DNA from: Pycnococcus provasolii | Lineage: Eukaryota; Chlorophyta; Pseudoscourfieldiophyceae; Pseudoscourfieldiales; Pycnococcaceae | Length of the DNA stretch: 64,000 nt | Reading direction: 5' to 3' | NCBI GenBank assembly: GCA_938743325.2 | Contig: OW568896.1 | Location: 341,001 to 405,000 of the forward strand | Shown: piece by piece, positions 55,366 to 63,116 of the stretch | Position numbering within the stretch: position 1 is the first letter of the stretch | Layout of the letters: each line of letters opens with the position of its first letter | Position numbers and translations under genes: made by a program | The notes under the pieces: generated by a model | What the model was told of the DNA's origin: nothing | The model's database searches: none | What the model saw: only the letters and a program-made list of their open reading frames with translations

Positions 55366-57630
55366 CTACTTTCCAACTCCAGCCATGCGGCGTGCGCGAT
55401 TGCCCAGAAGCGCTGTCACGGACACGCCAGCTGCACGTGCACGGCGGGCAACCTCCGCATCCTCCGCGTCGTACGCGCTGCGCACGCGACCGGCACGACG
55501 CGCAACGCCCACGCCGAATCCGGCGCGGCGTGCAAAGCTACCCACACCGCTCGCCGCACGAAGCGACGACACGCCCGGAAGAATCATGCCTGCGACGGGA
55601 CTCCAGCCAAGCTTGGCACCGCCGCTCTTGCGCTTTCGCCGGCGTTGCGATGGCGGCGTCGCGTCGGAATCCGAGTCCGTCAGCGGGCTTGCCGGCGTGC
55701 GCGCCACCTTCCTCGTCTTCTTGCCTGCACTAGTCAGGTGCACGGCACTCTCCACCCAAGCTTGCAGGCTAGACTTCTTGCCGCTGCTGCCAATGCGCTT
55801 CGACACGCCGCCGAGGCTCTTTCGCCCGGAGGTTGACGCATGTGCGGGTGTGACGGGAATGGTCGCAGGTGCTGCCGACGACGATGCCTGCTGCGCGCGC
55901 GCCGCCTCGGCGCGCGCCTCCCTGAGTTCGTCGGCAGCCGAAGCGAACGACGCGCGCAGCTCCGCAAGCTCGCTCTGTGCCTCCGCCAGCGCCGCCGCCG
56001 TTGCCGCCGCGGCGCGTTCCGCCTCCTCGCGTGCCTCCTCAGATGCTGCAAGCGCGTTTGCATCCACGCGCGACGTCTGGAGCTCTCCTGCGAGCTCAGC
56101 CGCGCGCATGTTCGCCTCGTCGAACGCGACGCGCGCCGCGTCCGCCTTGTCAAAGGCGCGCGTTTCGAGCTCGCGCGCGGTAGCCACCACCTCAGACAAG
56201 TCGCGCGCAGCCTCCTCGGTGGCGTTAAGCTTGTCTTCCGTAGCTTTCAGGCTCGCCTTGGTGTTCTCGAGCTCGTCGCGCGCGCACGCGAGCTCTGCGT
56301 CACGTGCTCGAAGGCCGTCCTTCGCCTGCTCCAGCGACGCCTGCAGGCTGTTCGTCTTTCGGCGATTTTCTTCCACCGCGTGGTGCACCGCGAGCGCCGC
56401 GACGGACTCGGACGTCGCCCTTTCCTTGAGCGTCTCCTGCGCATGCCTCCTTGCCTTTTCGGCTGCCTGCGCCGCCTCCGCCCTAGCCTCCTCCGCCGCC
56501 GCGAGCAGTTCCTCCGCGCGCGCAGCCCGCGTCTCCATCTCGATCGTCGCCTCCTCGGCATCCCTTAGCCTTGCTGACAGCGCCTCCGCCTCTGCCGCGG
56601 CGGCTGCTGACGCGATGGCAGCCTGCTCCTCGAGCGAAGTCACCTTTTGCTCCGCGATCGAAACGCACTGCCTGGCCTCGTTGAGTTCCCCGCTCATTTC
56701 CTCGATGAGCTTTCCCTGCGCGCGCGCCGACTCCGCCGCGGCGCGGTGGTCATCCTTGGCTACGCGCAGCTCTGACTGCAGTTCCTCGTTGTGCGACTCC
56801 GACGCATCGATACGCGCGGACAGCTTGTCAATGCGCTCTTGGCTCGACGCGACGCACTTCTCGAGCGACTCTGCGCGCATTCTTTCGTCCTTGAGTTCCT
56901 GTTCCGCCTGTTCCGCGATAGCGCGCGCCTCCTCGAGCGCGCCTTCCGCCTTGTCGAGTTCCTCCGCGAGTCCCTGGTTCTCCTCGCACAGTGCCTCGAG
57001 CTGCGTCGCCTGCCACGCGCCTTCCTCCGCCTCGGCGTTTGCAATTTCGAGCTCGGCTGTCTTCACCTTTTCTAAGAGCGCCCTGAGCTGTTCCGTTTCC
57101 TGGTTTCCGTCCCACAGTTTTCGCATTTCCACCTTGGAGGCGGATGCGGTAGCGCGTCGAAGTTTTTCGAGCCAGGCGTCGAAGTCGACTCGCGTCGCGC
57201 ACCCGATGAGCTGCTCAGGCGTTTTCTGAACTTCTGCTGTTGGCGGCACTTCAGAGTCTTGCGAGGTTGGCGTTTTCAAGGCGTTGTTGTTGTTGTTGTT
57301 ATTTTGCGACTTCTTCGCGGTCGACTTCTTCGCCGACGCAGAGTTCATTTTCGCGTTCTTCTTCTTGGCGGATGCAGAGCGGAGAGCAGACTTTGGCGTT
57401 TTGAAGCAGCTTTTTGGCGTAGTTGCGTCTCCGAAGTTGGCGACGGGTGTCGTGTTCAGTGGAATGGCCTTTAAGGTTTGAGACGCTGCAGGAGACGCTG
57501 CCACAGCCGACGAGTCGGACGAGTAGTTGTTGTTAAGGTCAACATGGTCACCTGCAAGTCTGGTGTTGGGATCCCGGAAGACCTGCAAGGAACCTGCTGC
57601 ATCATTTGAGTTGGCAAAGACGTCGAACAT
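55366..57630 (-). CDS. Basic coiled-coil protein, probably nuclear/mitotic (754 aa)
   Basis: ATG 57630 gives FDVFANSNDAAGS. Residues 1-170 are low complexity with repeated KTP/TPKS-type Ser/Thr-Pro sites (TTPKSCFKTPKSALRSASA) and basic AKKS repeats, typical of proteins phosphorylated in mitosis. A near-continuous coiled coil covers about 165-560. The C-terminal 170 residues are Arg/Lys/Gly/Ser-rich (SLGGVSKRIGSSGKKSSLQ, SQRRRKRKSGGAKLGWSP) and could bind DNA or microtubules. Not a kinesin: there is no motor. A GGGATCCC motif falls inside the first codons (57568). A structural chromosome or spindle role is inferred from composition only. Confidence 0.8.
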   Translation of the reverse strand: MFDVFANSNDAAGSLQVFRDPNTRLAGDHVDLNNNYSSDSSAVAASPAASQTLKAIPLNTTPVANFGDATTPKSCFKTPKSALRSASAKKKNAKMNSASAKKSTAKKSQNNNNNNNALKTPTSQDSEVPPTAEVQKTPEQLIGCATRVDFDAWLEKLRRATASASKVEMRKLWDGNQETEQLRALLEKVKTAELEIANAEAEEGAWQATQLEALCEENQGLAEELDKAEGALEEARAIAEQAEQELKDERMRAESLEKCVASSQERIDKLSARIDASESHNEELQSELRVAKDDHRAAAESARAQGKLIEEMSGELNEARQCVSIAEQKVTSLEEQAAIASAAAAAEAEALSARLRDAEEATIEMETRAARAEELLAAAEEARAEAAQAAEKARRHAQETLKERATSESVAALAVHHAVEENRRKTNSLQASLEQAKDGLRARDAELACARDELENTKASLKATEDKLNATEEAARDLSEVVATARELETRAFDKADAARVAFDEANMRAAELAGELQTSRVDANALAASEEAREEAERAAAATAAALAEAQSELAELRASFASAADELREARAEAARAQQASSSAAPATIPVTPAHASTSGRKSLGGVSKRIGSSGKKSSLQAWVESAVHLTSAGKKTRKVARTPASPLTDSDSDATPPSQRRRKRKSGGAKLGWSPVAGMILPGVSSLRAASGVGSFARRAGFGVGVARRAGRVRSAYDAEDAEVARRARAAGVSVTALLGNRARRMAGVGK

Positions 57631-59180
57631 GGCTTAAGTAAGACCGACAGGCAGACAGTGAGCTTAAGCCAATGAAACTTGAATGGAGACGTTTAACAGG
57701 AAAGTAAGAAGTTGCGAATAATGATGCCTTCTTCACCAAACCAAGCAAGGTAATGTATAAGAGCAAGAGCGTGCCAGGAGTGTGCACTGGGAAAGATGAA
57801 GGGGGATGAAAAGCGCGTGCGTGTGCGAGCGTGAGCGTGTACGAGCGTGTGTGGGAACTGGCCTCGAGGGGAAATGCGTGTTTGTTAACTCCGTGGCCGA
57901 GGCAGAGGGGACCCGGGGGGGAAGCTACGACCAAACCTCTCGTGGAATTTAACAGAAAAATTGACAGATAGAATTTATTTCCCTTTATTTTCCCCCCCTG
58001 GTTTTGGTCGCCCTTCCCCTTCCCCCCTGGCACCTGGGGTTGGGCAGTTTGCTGCCTACAAGAACCTCCTACAAGACCTGCCTACAAGTTGCCTACAAGT
58101 TGCCTCTACAGTGCAGTAGACCTGTTGCCTGTGCAGTATCGTAGTATCATACCACCTTTTTCGACCCCTGTACATATTCATAGATGTTAACTCTTAGACC
58201 TTAGACCTTAGTAGTAAAAAGCCTTCCCTTTTTTGTTCCTCATGGCTCATGAGAACCACTCATGGCTCGTCATGCCTCCTGTTTGGTGGGTTGGTATGCC
58301 GTGCCTGTTGGGTCGGTATGCCATGCCATTTTTGGCTGGAACATTTATGTACTGTACCCGGTAGTACTACGGAGAGTGCGTTGAGGCCTATGCCCTTGCT
58401 TCGTTGCTTGAGGAACGGAGAAGCGAGGTGCCAGTCAGCCAGACGCCAGTTGCCAGTGCAGTACTGCATCAGTGCATCATATACTACGATAGTCCTTTTA
58501 GGTCCGAGGAGGCGAATACGGTTTCACATAATCATAGGCCTCACGGCAAGGTTAAAAACCTCGTGAGTCGTGTGGGTGGTCATGTGATTGATGATGAGCC
58601 ATGACTGCATGACTGCATGCATGATGTCATGATGATGAAGCCCGTCTCCACTCCGCGAACCGAAACTTCACCTTGAACCTGACTCTATGTACACGGCCTG
58701 GTCGCCTCATCGCCTGGAGGAGGTCCGAGCAGCAAGCACAATGTAAACCTTTAGCTTTTTACTACCCGTACTGTGAGCTCTGGTCCGAGTCGGTCAGATC
58801 CGAGTCTCGTCTCGGGAGTGCTCGTCGTCGCGCAAACCTTTGCTGGACTCCACACGGCGTGTCGGGGAAGGGAGAGGGGGCCGAACGACGAGACGCCAAG
58901 ACAAAGTGCACCTCGCCATCACTCGCCATCAACTCACCGCAACTCATACGCGTTCGTTGCGCCTGGCCGTCTCTTGCCTGGCCTGGCACGCGCCTTAAGT
59001 CGAATTTAAGGCTACGCGCCGCCACATACACACCTTACTGCTTCTCAAGGCTTCACGGCTCTTTGTCAGGGCTGGCCAGCAGCACAGCACAGCAGAACAC
59101 AACACAACACAACACACAAAAAAAGCGTTACCGTTACTTGTGCTTTTTCACATCACAGCAGTCATCACAAGCCAGTCGTC
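57631..59180. other. Divergent intergenic region
   Basis: 1.55 kb with no supported gene. Local features: an imperfect repeat of GCCTACAAGTT (58050-58110), repeated ATGCCGTGCC/ATGCCATGCC strings (about 58298-58328), a TACTGTACCCGG string (about 58349), and a CAACACAACACAA run near 59097-59120 just before the CFAP97-like start. An open frame at 58673-59575 overlaps that gene in another phase and is not credible. Confidence 0.6.
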
Positions 59181-59705
59181 ATGGGGTTCACCACGCACCT
59201 GAACACGGGAGGCAACCCGAACGGCGTTCTGCAGAATCACTCGATCCAAATGAAGTGGGAGGAGAACCAAAGGACCAAGTGGCACGCGAAACACTTGTCC
59301 CAAATCAAGCCCAGCGTCGACAACGCCCAGCCACAAACCATGCTGCTGGGACACCTAACGAACAACAAAAAGAAGGTGTTCGTCGAGGAACAGCGCATGG
59401 CGAAAATCGAGGAGGAGAACAACGTGCTGCTGAAAAAGCTGAGTCAAATTGCAAACCCGGTGAGCAAAAAGTCCAAGGCCGGAAGGCCGGCAGCAAAGCT
59501 GCGTGGGCAGTCGTCCAGCATGGTCAGCCTGAACGGCATCGCAAGAAGGCGAGAAGAGGAGCGCATCGCCAATGAAAATGCGCGCATGATCAAGCGACTG
59601 CAGCTGCAGGCAATCGCGCCGTCGAGCAAGGAACTCGACCGGCGCAGGCTTCAGGCGGAGTTTGAGAAAAACCTGGTATACCGACAGATCGCAAGCAACA
59701 AGTAA
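59181..59705 (+). CDS. CFAP97D: CFAP97/hemingway-family flagellar protein (174 aa)
   Basis: A small basic helical protein from ATG 59181. The family core is visible: WHAKHLSQIKPSVDNAQPQT, then KKKVFVEEQRMAKIEEEN followed by NNVLLKKLSQI, and a second block RREEERIANENARMIKRLQL ending in EFEKNLVYRQIAS. This matches CFAP97 / KIAA1430 / Drosophila hemingway (H-K-L---KP-VD--P---HL; ER-A-IE--N--L--KM--I). Family members are needed for motile cilia and spermatogenesis; the precise location in the axoneme is less clear. The length suits the short CFAP97D1 type. It strongly suggests the organism builds a flagellum at some stage. Convergent with the MenA-like gene, 122 bp apart. Confidence 0.85.
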   Translation: MGFTTHLNTGGNPNGVLQNHSIQMKWEENQRTKWHAKHLSQIKPSVDNAQPQTMLLGHLTNNKKKVFVEEQRMAKIEEENNVLLKKLSQIANPVSKKSKAGRPAAKLRGQSSSMVSLNGIARRREEERIANENARMIKRLQLQAIAPSSKELDRRRLQAEFEKNLVYRQIASNK

Positions 59706-59827
59706 AAGTGTATGTGATGAAACCCACAACCGAATCGGGTTCCTTTTTTTAAATATCTAATATCGCTCATGCCGTAAATGGAACGTACTTTACTTTGTCC
59801 ACTTGGGAACAGGTTGTTGGGTAGAAT

Positions 59828-61117
59828 TTACAAAACTAAGCGTGGCAGAGCGAGCGAGGCGGCGAGAGCAAATCCAAGCGTGCTGTGCCACTTGATGGCA
59901 TACAGCTTGGCGCGAAACACAATCTCAGGACGATCGTGGTTTGTTCGCACGAACCGAATGAGGTCGACAGCGGATGGCAGGCTTGCCAGCAGTGCGACGA
60001 GCGTCGGCACAGTCTCAAGCTTCGGAATACCCTCGTACAGGGCACCCAGCAAGCTGATGTACACAGCAGCAACGAGCGACGTGAGCGCGGCGGAGGCATT
60101 GGCCGTTCCTAGGCGAACTGCGGGCGACTTTTTGCCTATGGCCGCGTCGCCATCCACCTGGTGGAAGTGACTGCAAAGAAGAATGGACGTCGTGGTGATG
60201 CCAACGACAAATGCGCACACTCCGCACAGCCCGGTGGTGGTGGTGGTGGTAATGGTAGCGGTGGCGGCGGCGCCAGCCGCCGTCAGTGCGCGGTAGAAAG
60301 CGGAGACAGCGAGCGGGCCAAACGCCACGAAGCAGAGAGGTTCGCCGAGGCCTAGGTAGCTGAGCCGGAACGGCGGGCCTTGGTACACGTAGCCGCACGC
60401 GACGGCGAGTGCGAGCAATTTCGCGACGACGACGTCAGCCATGCACGCGGACGCAAATAGCGCGGCGCCGGCTGCCAGGCATGCGTTCGCAATTATAATC
60501 ACGCGTTGGGCAGACTTGCTCGTTCCGCCGAGCAGGTTGACGACGCTCTCCGGCTTGCGTCCGTCGGCATCCACGCCAGTGTCTGCGTCGAAAGCGTCGT
60601 TGCTCAGGTTCAGCCACGCGATGACGAGCACGGAGGCGAGGAGCAGGCGCGCGAATGCGAGTGGCTGCGCGACACCCGTCTGTGCGTACGCGACGGCGCC
60701 GGCGACGACGAGCGGCACGAGAGCCACTGTGTACATGGGAACCTTGATGGCGCGTTTCCAGAGCACGGCGTCATTCGACGCGTCGTTCATGGTCTCTTTG
60801 ATTTCTGCGCGCAAACGCCGTGTGATGCCCGCGACGACGTTGGAGGAACTTTCACCACTACCTGATTCTGATTCTGAGTCTGAGTCTGAGGCTGAGGCGT
60901 GAGACTGGCGAACAAGCCATTTGCCCACTAAAGGACGACATCGCACGAACGTAATTCGCCGGGGAACGGCGCTAAGGAGAAAGAGCGAGCGTGACGGTGG
61001 ATCCCGTGGCCCTAACCCTAACCCCAAAGAGCGACATGAAGAGCCAGCGCCAACACAAGCAAGCCGAGTACACCTCGTCCTGCAAGCACGAGCAGGAGCA
61101 GGAGCAGGAGCCGCCAT
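59828..61117 (-). CDS. ABC4: MenA/ABC4-type 1,4-dihydroxy-2-naphthoate prenyltransferase, plastid (429 aa)
   Basis: UbiA-superfamily membrane prenyltransferase that attaches a phytyl chain to 1,4-dihydroxy-2-naphthoate in phylloquinone synthesis (plastid). The first Asp-rich motif is NLSNDAFDADTGVDADGRKP followed by ESVVNLLGG, the MenA/ABC4 wording. The second site is near HFHQVDGDAAIGKKSPAVRL. About nine hydrophobic segments follow, e.g. VPMYTVALVPLVVAGAVAYA. A long Arg/Ser/Ala-rich N-terminal leader (1-100) with SDSDSESESGSG fits a transit peptide. It includes a TTAGGG-type repeat encoding LGLGLG. ATG 61117 is the first in frame. A Thr run (ACC repeats) interrupts one loop. Phylloquinone is the photosystem I cofactor, consistent with oxygenic photosynthesis. 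Confidence 0.93.
   Translation of the reverse strand: MAAPAPAPARACRTRCTRLACVGAGSSCRSLGLGLGPRDPPSRSLFLLSAVPRRITFVRCRPLVGKWLVRQSHASASDSDSESESGSGESSSNVVAGITRRLRAEIKETMNDASNDAVLWKRAIKVPMYTVALVPLVVAGAVAYAQTGVAQPLAFARLLLASVLVIAWLNLSNDAFDADTGVDADGRKPESVVNLLGGTSKSAQRVIIIANACLAAGAALFASACMADVVVAKLLALAVACGYVYQGPPFRLSYLGLGEPLCFVAFGPLAVSAFYRALTAAGAAATATITTTTTTGLCGVCAFVVGITTTSILLCSHFHQVDGDAAIGKKSPAVRLGTANASAALTSLVAAVYISLLGALYEGIPKLETVPTLVALLASLPSAVDLIRFVRTNHDRPEIVFRAKLYAIKWHSTLGFALAASLALPRLVL
61005..61026. repeat. Telomere-like repeat inside the ABC4-like leader
   Basis: GGCCCTAACCCTAACCCC on the plus strand (TTAGGG units on the sense strand), encoding Leu-Gly repeats around residues 32-37 of the leader, about 95 bp inside the chosen start codon. 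Confidence 0.85.
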
Positions 61118-61477
61118 GGAGCCAACTGACAGGGATCTGCACAGGCGCCACAGATCAGGGGCGTATTAGTTTTCACCCGGAGTCCGGAGAGGAGAGGAGA
61201 GGAGAGGAGAAAATAGAAACCCGAATCAGAATCAGAAACCCGAATAGATAGACTGGGCAGCGTGAAGTACATAACCCCTTGCTTGTACCAACTAGACCTG
61301 TGCGTGCGCAGACCACACATACACATAAGATAGTCTAAGAAGCACGTGCTTATGTGCACACGCACACTCAAGGACGTCATGGTCATGACCAGTCAGGACA
61401 TGAGGACTTACTTTGTGTGGTGTGCCCAAGAAAGAGTTTGTGATCCGATTACTAGGAAGTTACCTCACTTCGTGTTT
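61118..61477. other. Short spacer between ABC4-like and subunit d-like genes
   Basis: 360 bp, both neighbours on the minus strand. Four GGAGA units (61186-61209) and two AAACCCGAAT motifs (about 61218 and 61238) sit 100-125 bp upstream of the ABC4-like ATG. No gene is seen. Confidence 0.55.
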
Positions 61478-62572
61478 CTAGTACCACTGGAAGTTGTCAA
61501 TCTCCTTGTTGAAGCGCTCCTTCATCTCCGGGTTGCGCTCGAGCGCCTCGTCGATCGTCTCGGTGTCCATGTTCGTGTATATCGTTGCCACCTCAGCAGC
61601 CTCCGCGAGCAGGTTCTCAAAGTCCTGAGCCTCCGCGTCCATCTCCGACTGCGTCTGCTCAATCTGCGCCTTGCGTCCCGCCGCAATGGCAGCCTCATTT
61701 TCCTTCATCTCCTCGTACAGATTCTTCAACGCCGCGTAATCAGGCTCCCACTTCTCCATGTCCGACTTGATTTCCCCAACGGCTGCCGAGAACGGCGAGT
61801 CCTTGAAGGATTCCCAGTTCGCCTTTGGCAAAGGCTGCAGGAACTTATTCCACATGTCCTGCATCGCACTTGCTTCAGACTTCATGCCTGCAACCGTCTC
61901 GCGCCACTCGGGTCCTTCGCTCATGCTCTCGACAACAGACCAGTCAGGCAAGTGAACACCCTCAGCGTACATTTTCGCCTTGTCCGCCATGGCGTTCACC
62001 CACGCGGTGTCGTTATTGGTCGCCTTGAGCCAATGCTTTTTGAGCTCCTCCATCCTCGCCTCGTCGAGTTCACCCTTGATGGTGGAACCAATGGCGAACT
62101 CGACAGGGTCCGGCTCCATGTCCTCGAGCGCGTTCTTTCCCAGCAGCTCGACGAGCGCGCTCTCCCCGAAGAGAAGCTTTGCGCGCCTCGCGTTATCATC
62201 CTGCTTTTTCGTTAGCAACGCCTTGAGTTCGTCGAGTTTGCCCGCGTCGACGAGGTCGAAGATTTTCTCTGCGGTGGGCATCTGCACTTGCGCGGGCGGC
62301 ACGGTCACGGTCGACTTCGCCGGTGCCGCAGCCACCTCAGAGGAGGCACTTGACGCGAACGAGCGGCCTGACGAGAGGGGAGAGCTGAACGAGCCTCGCA
62401 TGAGCCCAAAGGAGAGGGGGGCCAGGGACGAGCCTGCGACTGCCTCGAATGAGCCGAGGCTCGACGACGCAGAGGACGAGAGCGAGCGCAAGGCCACGAA
62501 CGATGAGGGAACGACAGCAGGGATGGCGCGCAGGCGTAGGCCGAGCGCGGCCATGCCGGTGGCGGGCGACAT
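61478..62572 (-). CDS. ATPQ: Mitochondrial ATP synthase subunit d-like (ATPQ type), extended (364 aa)
   Basis: C-terminal half (about 195-364) is helical with PKANWESFKDSPFSAAVGEI, KWEPDYAALKNLYEEMKENE and the terminal ETIDEALERNPEMKERFNKE then IDNFQWY. The end closely resembles the plant subunit d terminus (FDEEIRNDNWGY as I recall it). Subunit d is part of the F1Fo peripheral stalk. The N-terminus (ATG 62572, SPATGMAALGLRLRAIPAVV) is a good mitochondrial presequence. Residues about 75-190 (KIFDLVDAGKLDELKALLTK onwards) are an extra helical domain not in plant or animal subunit d, so the protein is roughly twice the usual length. The open frame's earlier ATG 62683 adds a Pro/Arg-rich segment and is less likely. 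The other possibility is a divergent chlorophyte-type associated subunit. Confidence 0.72.
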   Translation of the reverse strand: MSPATGMAALGLRLRAIPAVVPSSFVALRSLSSSASSSLGSFEAVAGSSLAPLSFGLMRGSFSSPLSSGRSFASSASSEVAAAPAKSTVTVPPAQVQMPTAEKIFDLVDAGKLDELKALLTKKQDDNARRAKLLFGESALVELLGKNALEDMEPDPVEFAIGSTIKGELDEARMEELKKHWLKATNNDTAWVNAMADKAKMYAEGVHLPDWSVVESMSEGPEWRETVAGMKSEASAMQDMWNKFLQPLPKANWESFKDSPFSAAVGEIKSDMEKWEPDYAALKNLYEEMKENEAAIAAGRKAQIEQTQSEMDAEAQDFENLLAEAAEVATIYTNMDTETIDEALERNPEMKERFNKEIDNFQWY

Positions 62573-63116
62573 GTCCTGTTCGTTGTGGAAAAAAAACCCT
62601 CGCCGCGAGCTCGAGGGGGGAGGGAGGGGAGGGGGGAGAGAGCTTCGGAACCGGTATCCCCTCCCTGAACGGCACCCGGACATTTCCGCCCGATCGTCGA
62701 CTCCCCGTGGCAGGTAAAGGTTACCCTAGGTCGGGTTTTGGACTTTTCTCGTTTTTCTTTTTTGGGGGTTTACTTTTTTTCGTGCAAAGCGCAGCACGCT
62801 CACCACGCATTTGCTTCTGCGCGCACGCATCCTCATCATCAAGATAAGATTAGAATTTATTACGTTGGTTAGTATGTTGCCGTTACTAGTACCTTTTTAC
62901 TTAGATGATGCCCTTTTCACTCTCCTCCTTCCCCCCAACGACGGATTCATGCCCAAACAAAACACAGAAGCTTGATGCAGCTTCTTCTTCTCCAGTCATC
63001 ACCGACTTCTTGTCTCCCAGCCTCATGCCACTTATTACCAGATACTCACATCACATCACATGCATGTAGAATGTTCATCATGCAGACTAACTGGCCTTAA
63101 CCAGTACTCCTGGCTC
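62573..63116. other. Spacer between subunit d-like and EEP-family genes
   Basis: 544 bp, neighbours on the same strand. It starts with the presumed leader of the subunit d-like gene (Pro/Ser codons, GGGAGG runs) and has a T-rich block 62745-62790. No gene is evident. Confidence 0.6.

Noticed and set aside
58673-59575. 300-codon plus frame overlapping the CFAP97-like gene
   Set aside because: It begins in an intergenic region at a poor context and is out of phase with the recognisable CFAP97 protein, which ends at 59705.
61346-62215. 289-codon plus frame opposite the subunit d-like gene
   Set aside because: Leu/Arg/Val-rich antisense shadow of the Glu/Lys-rich subunit d-like protein.
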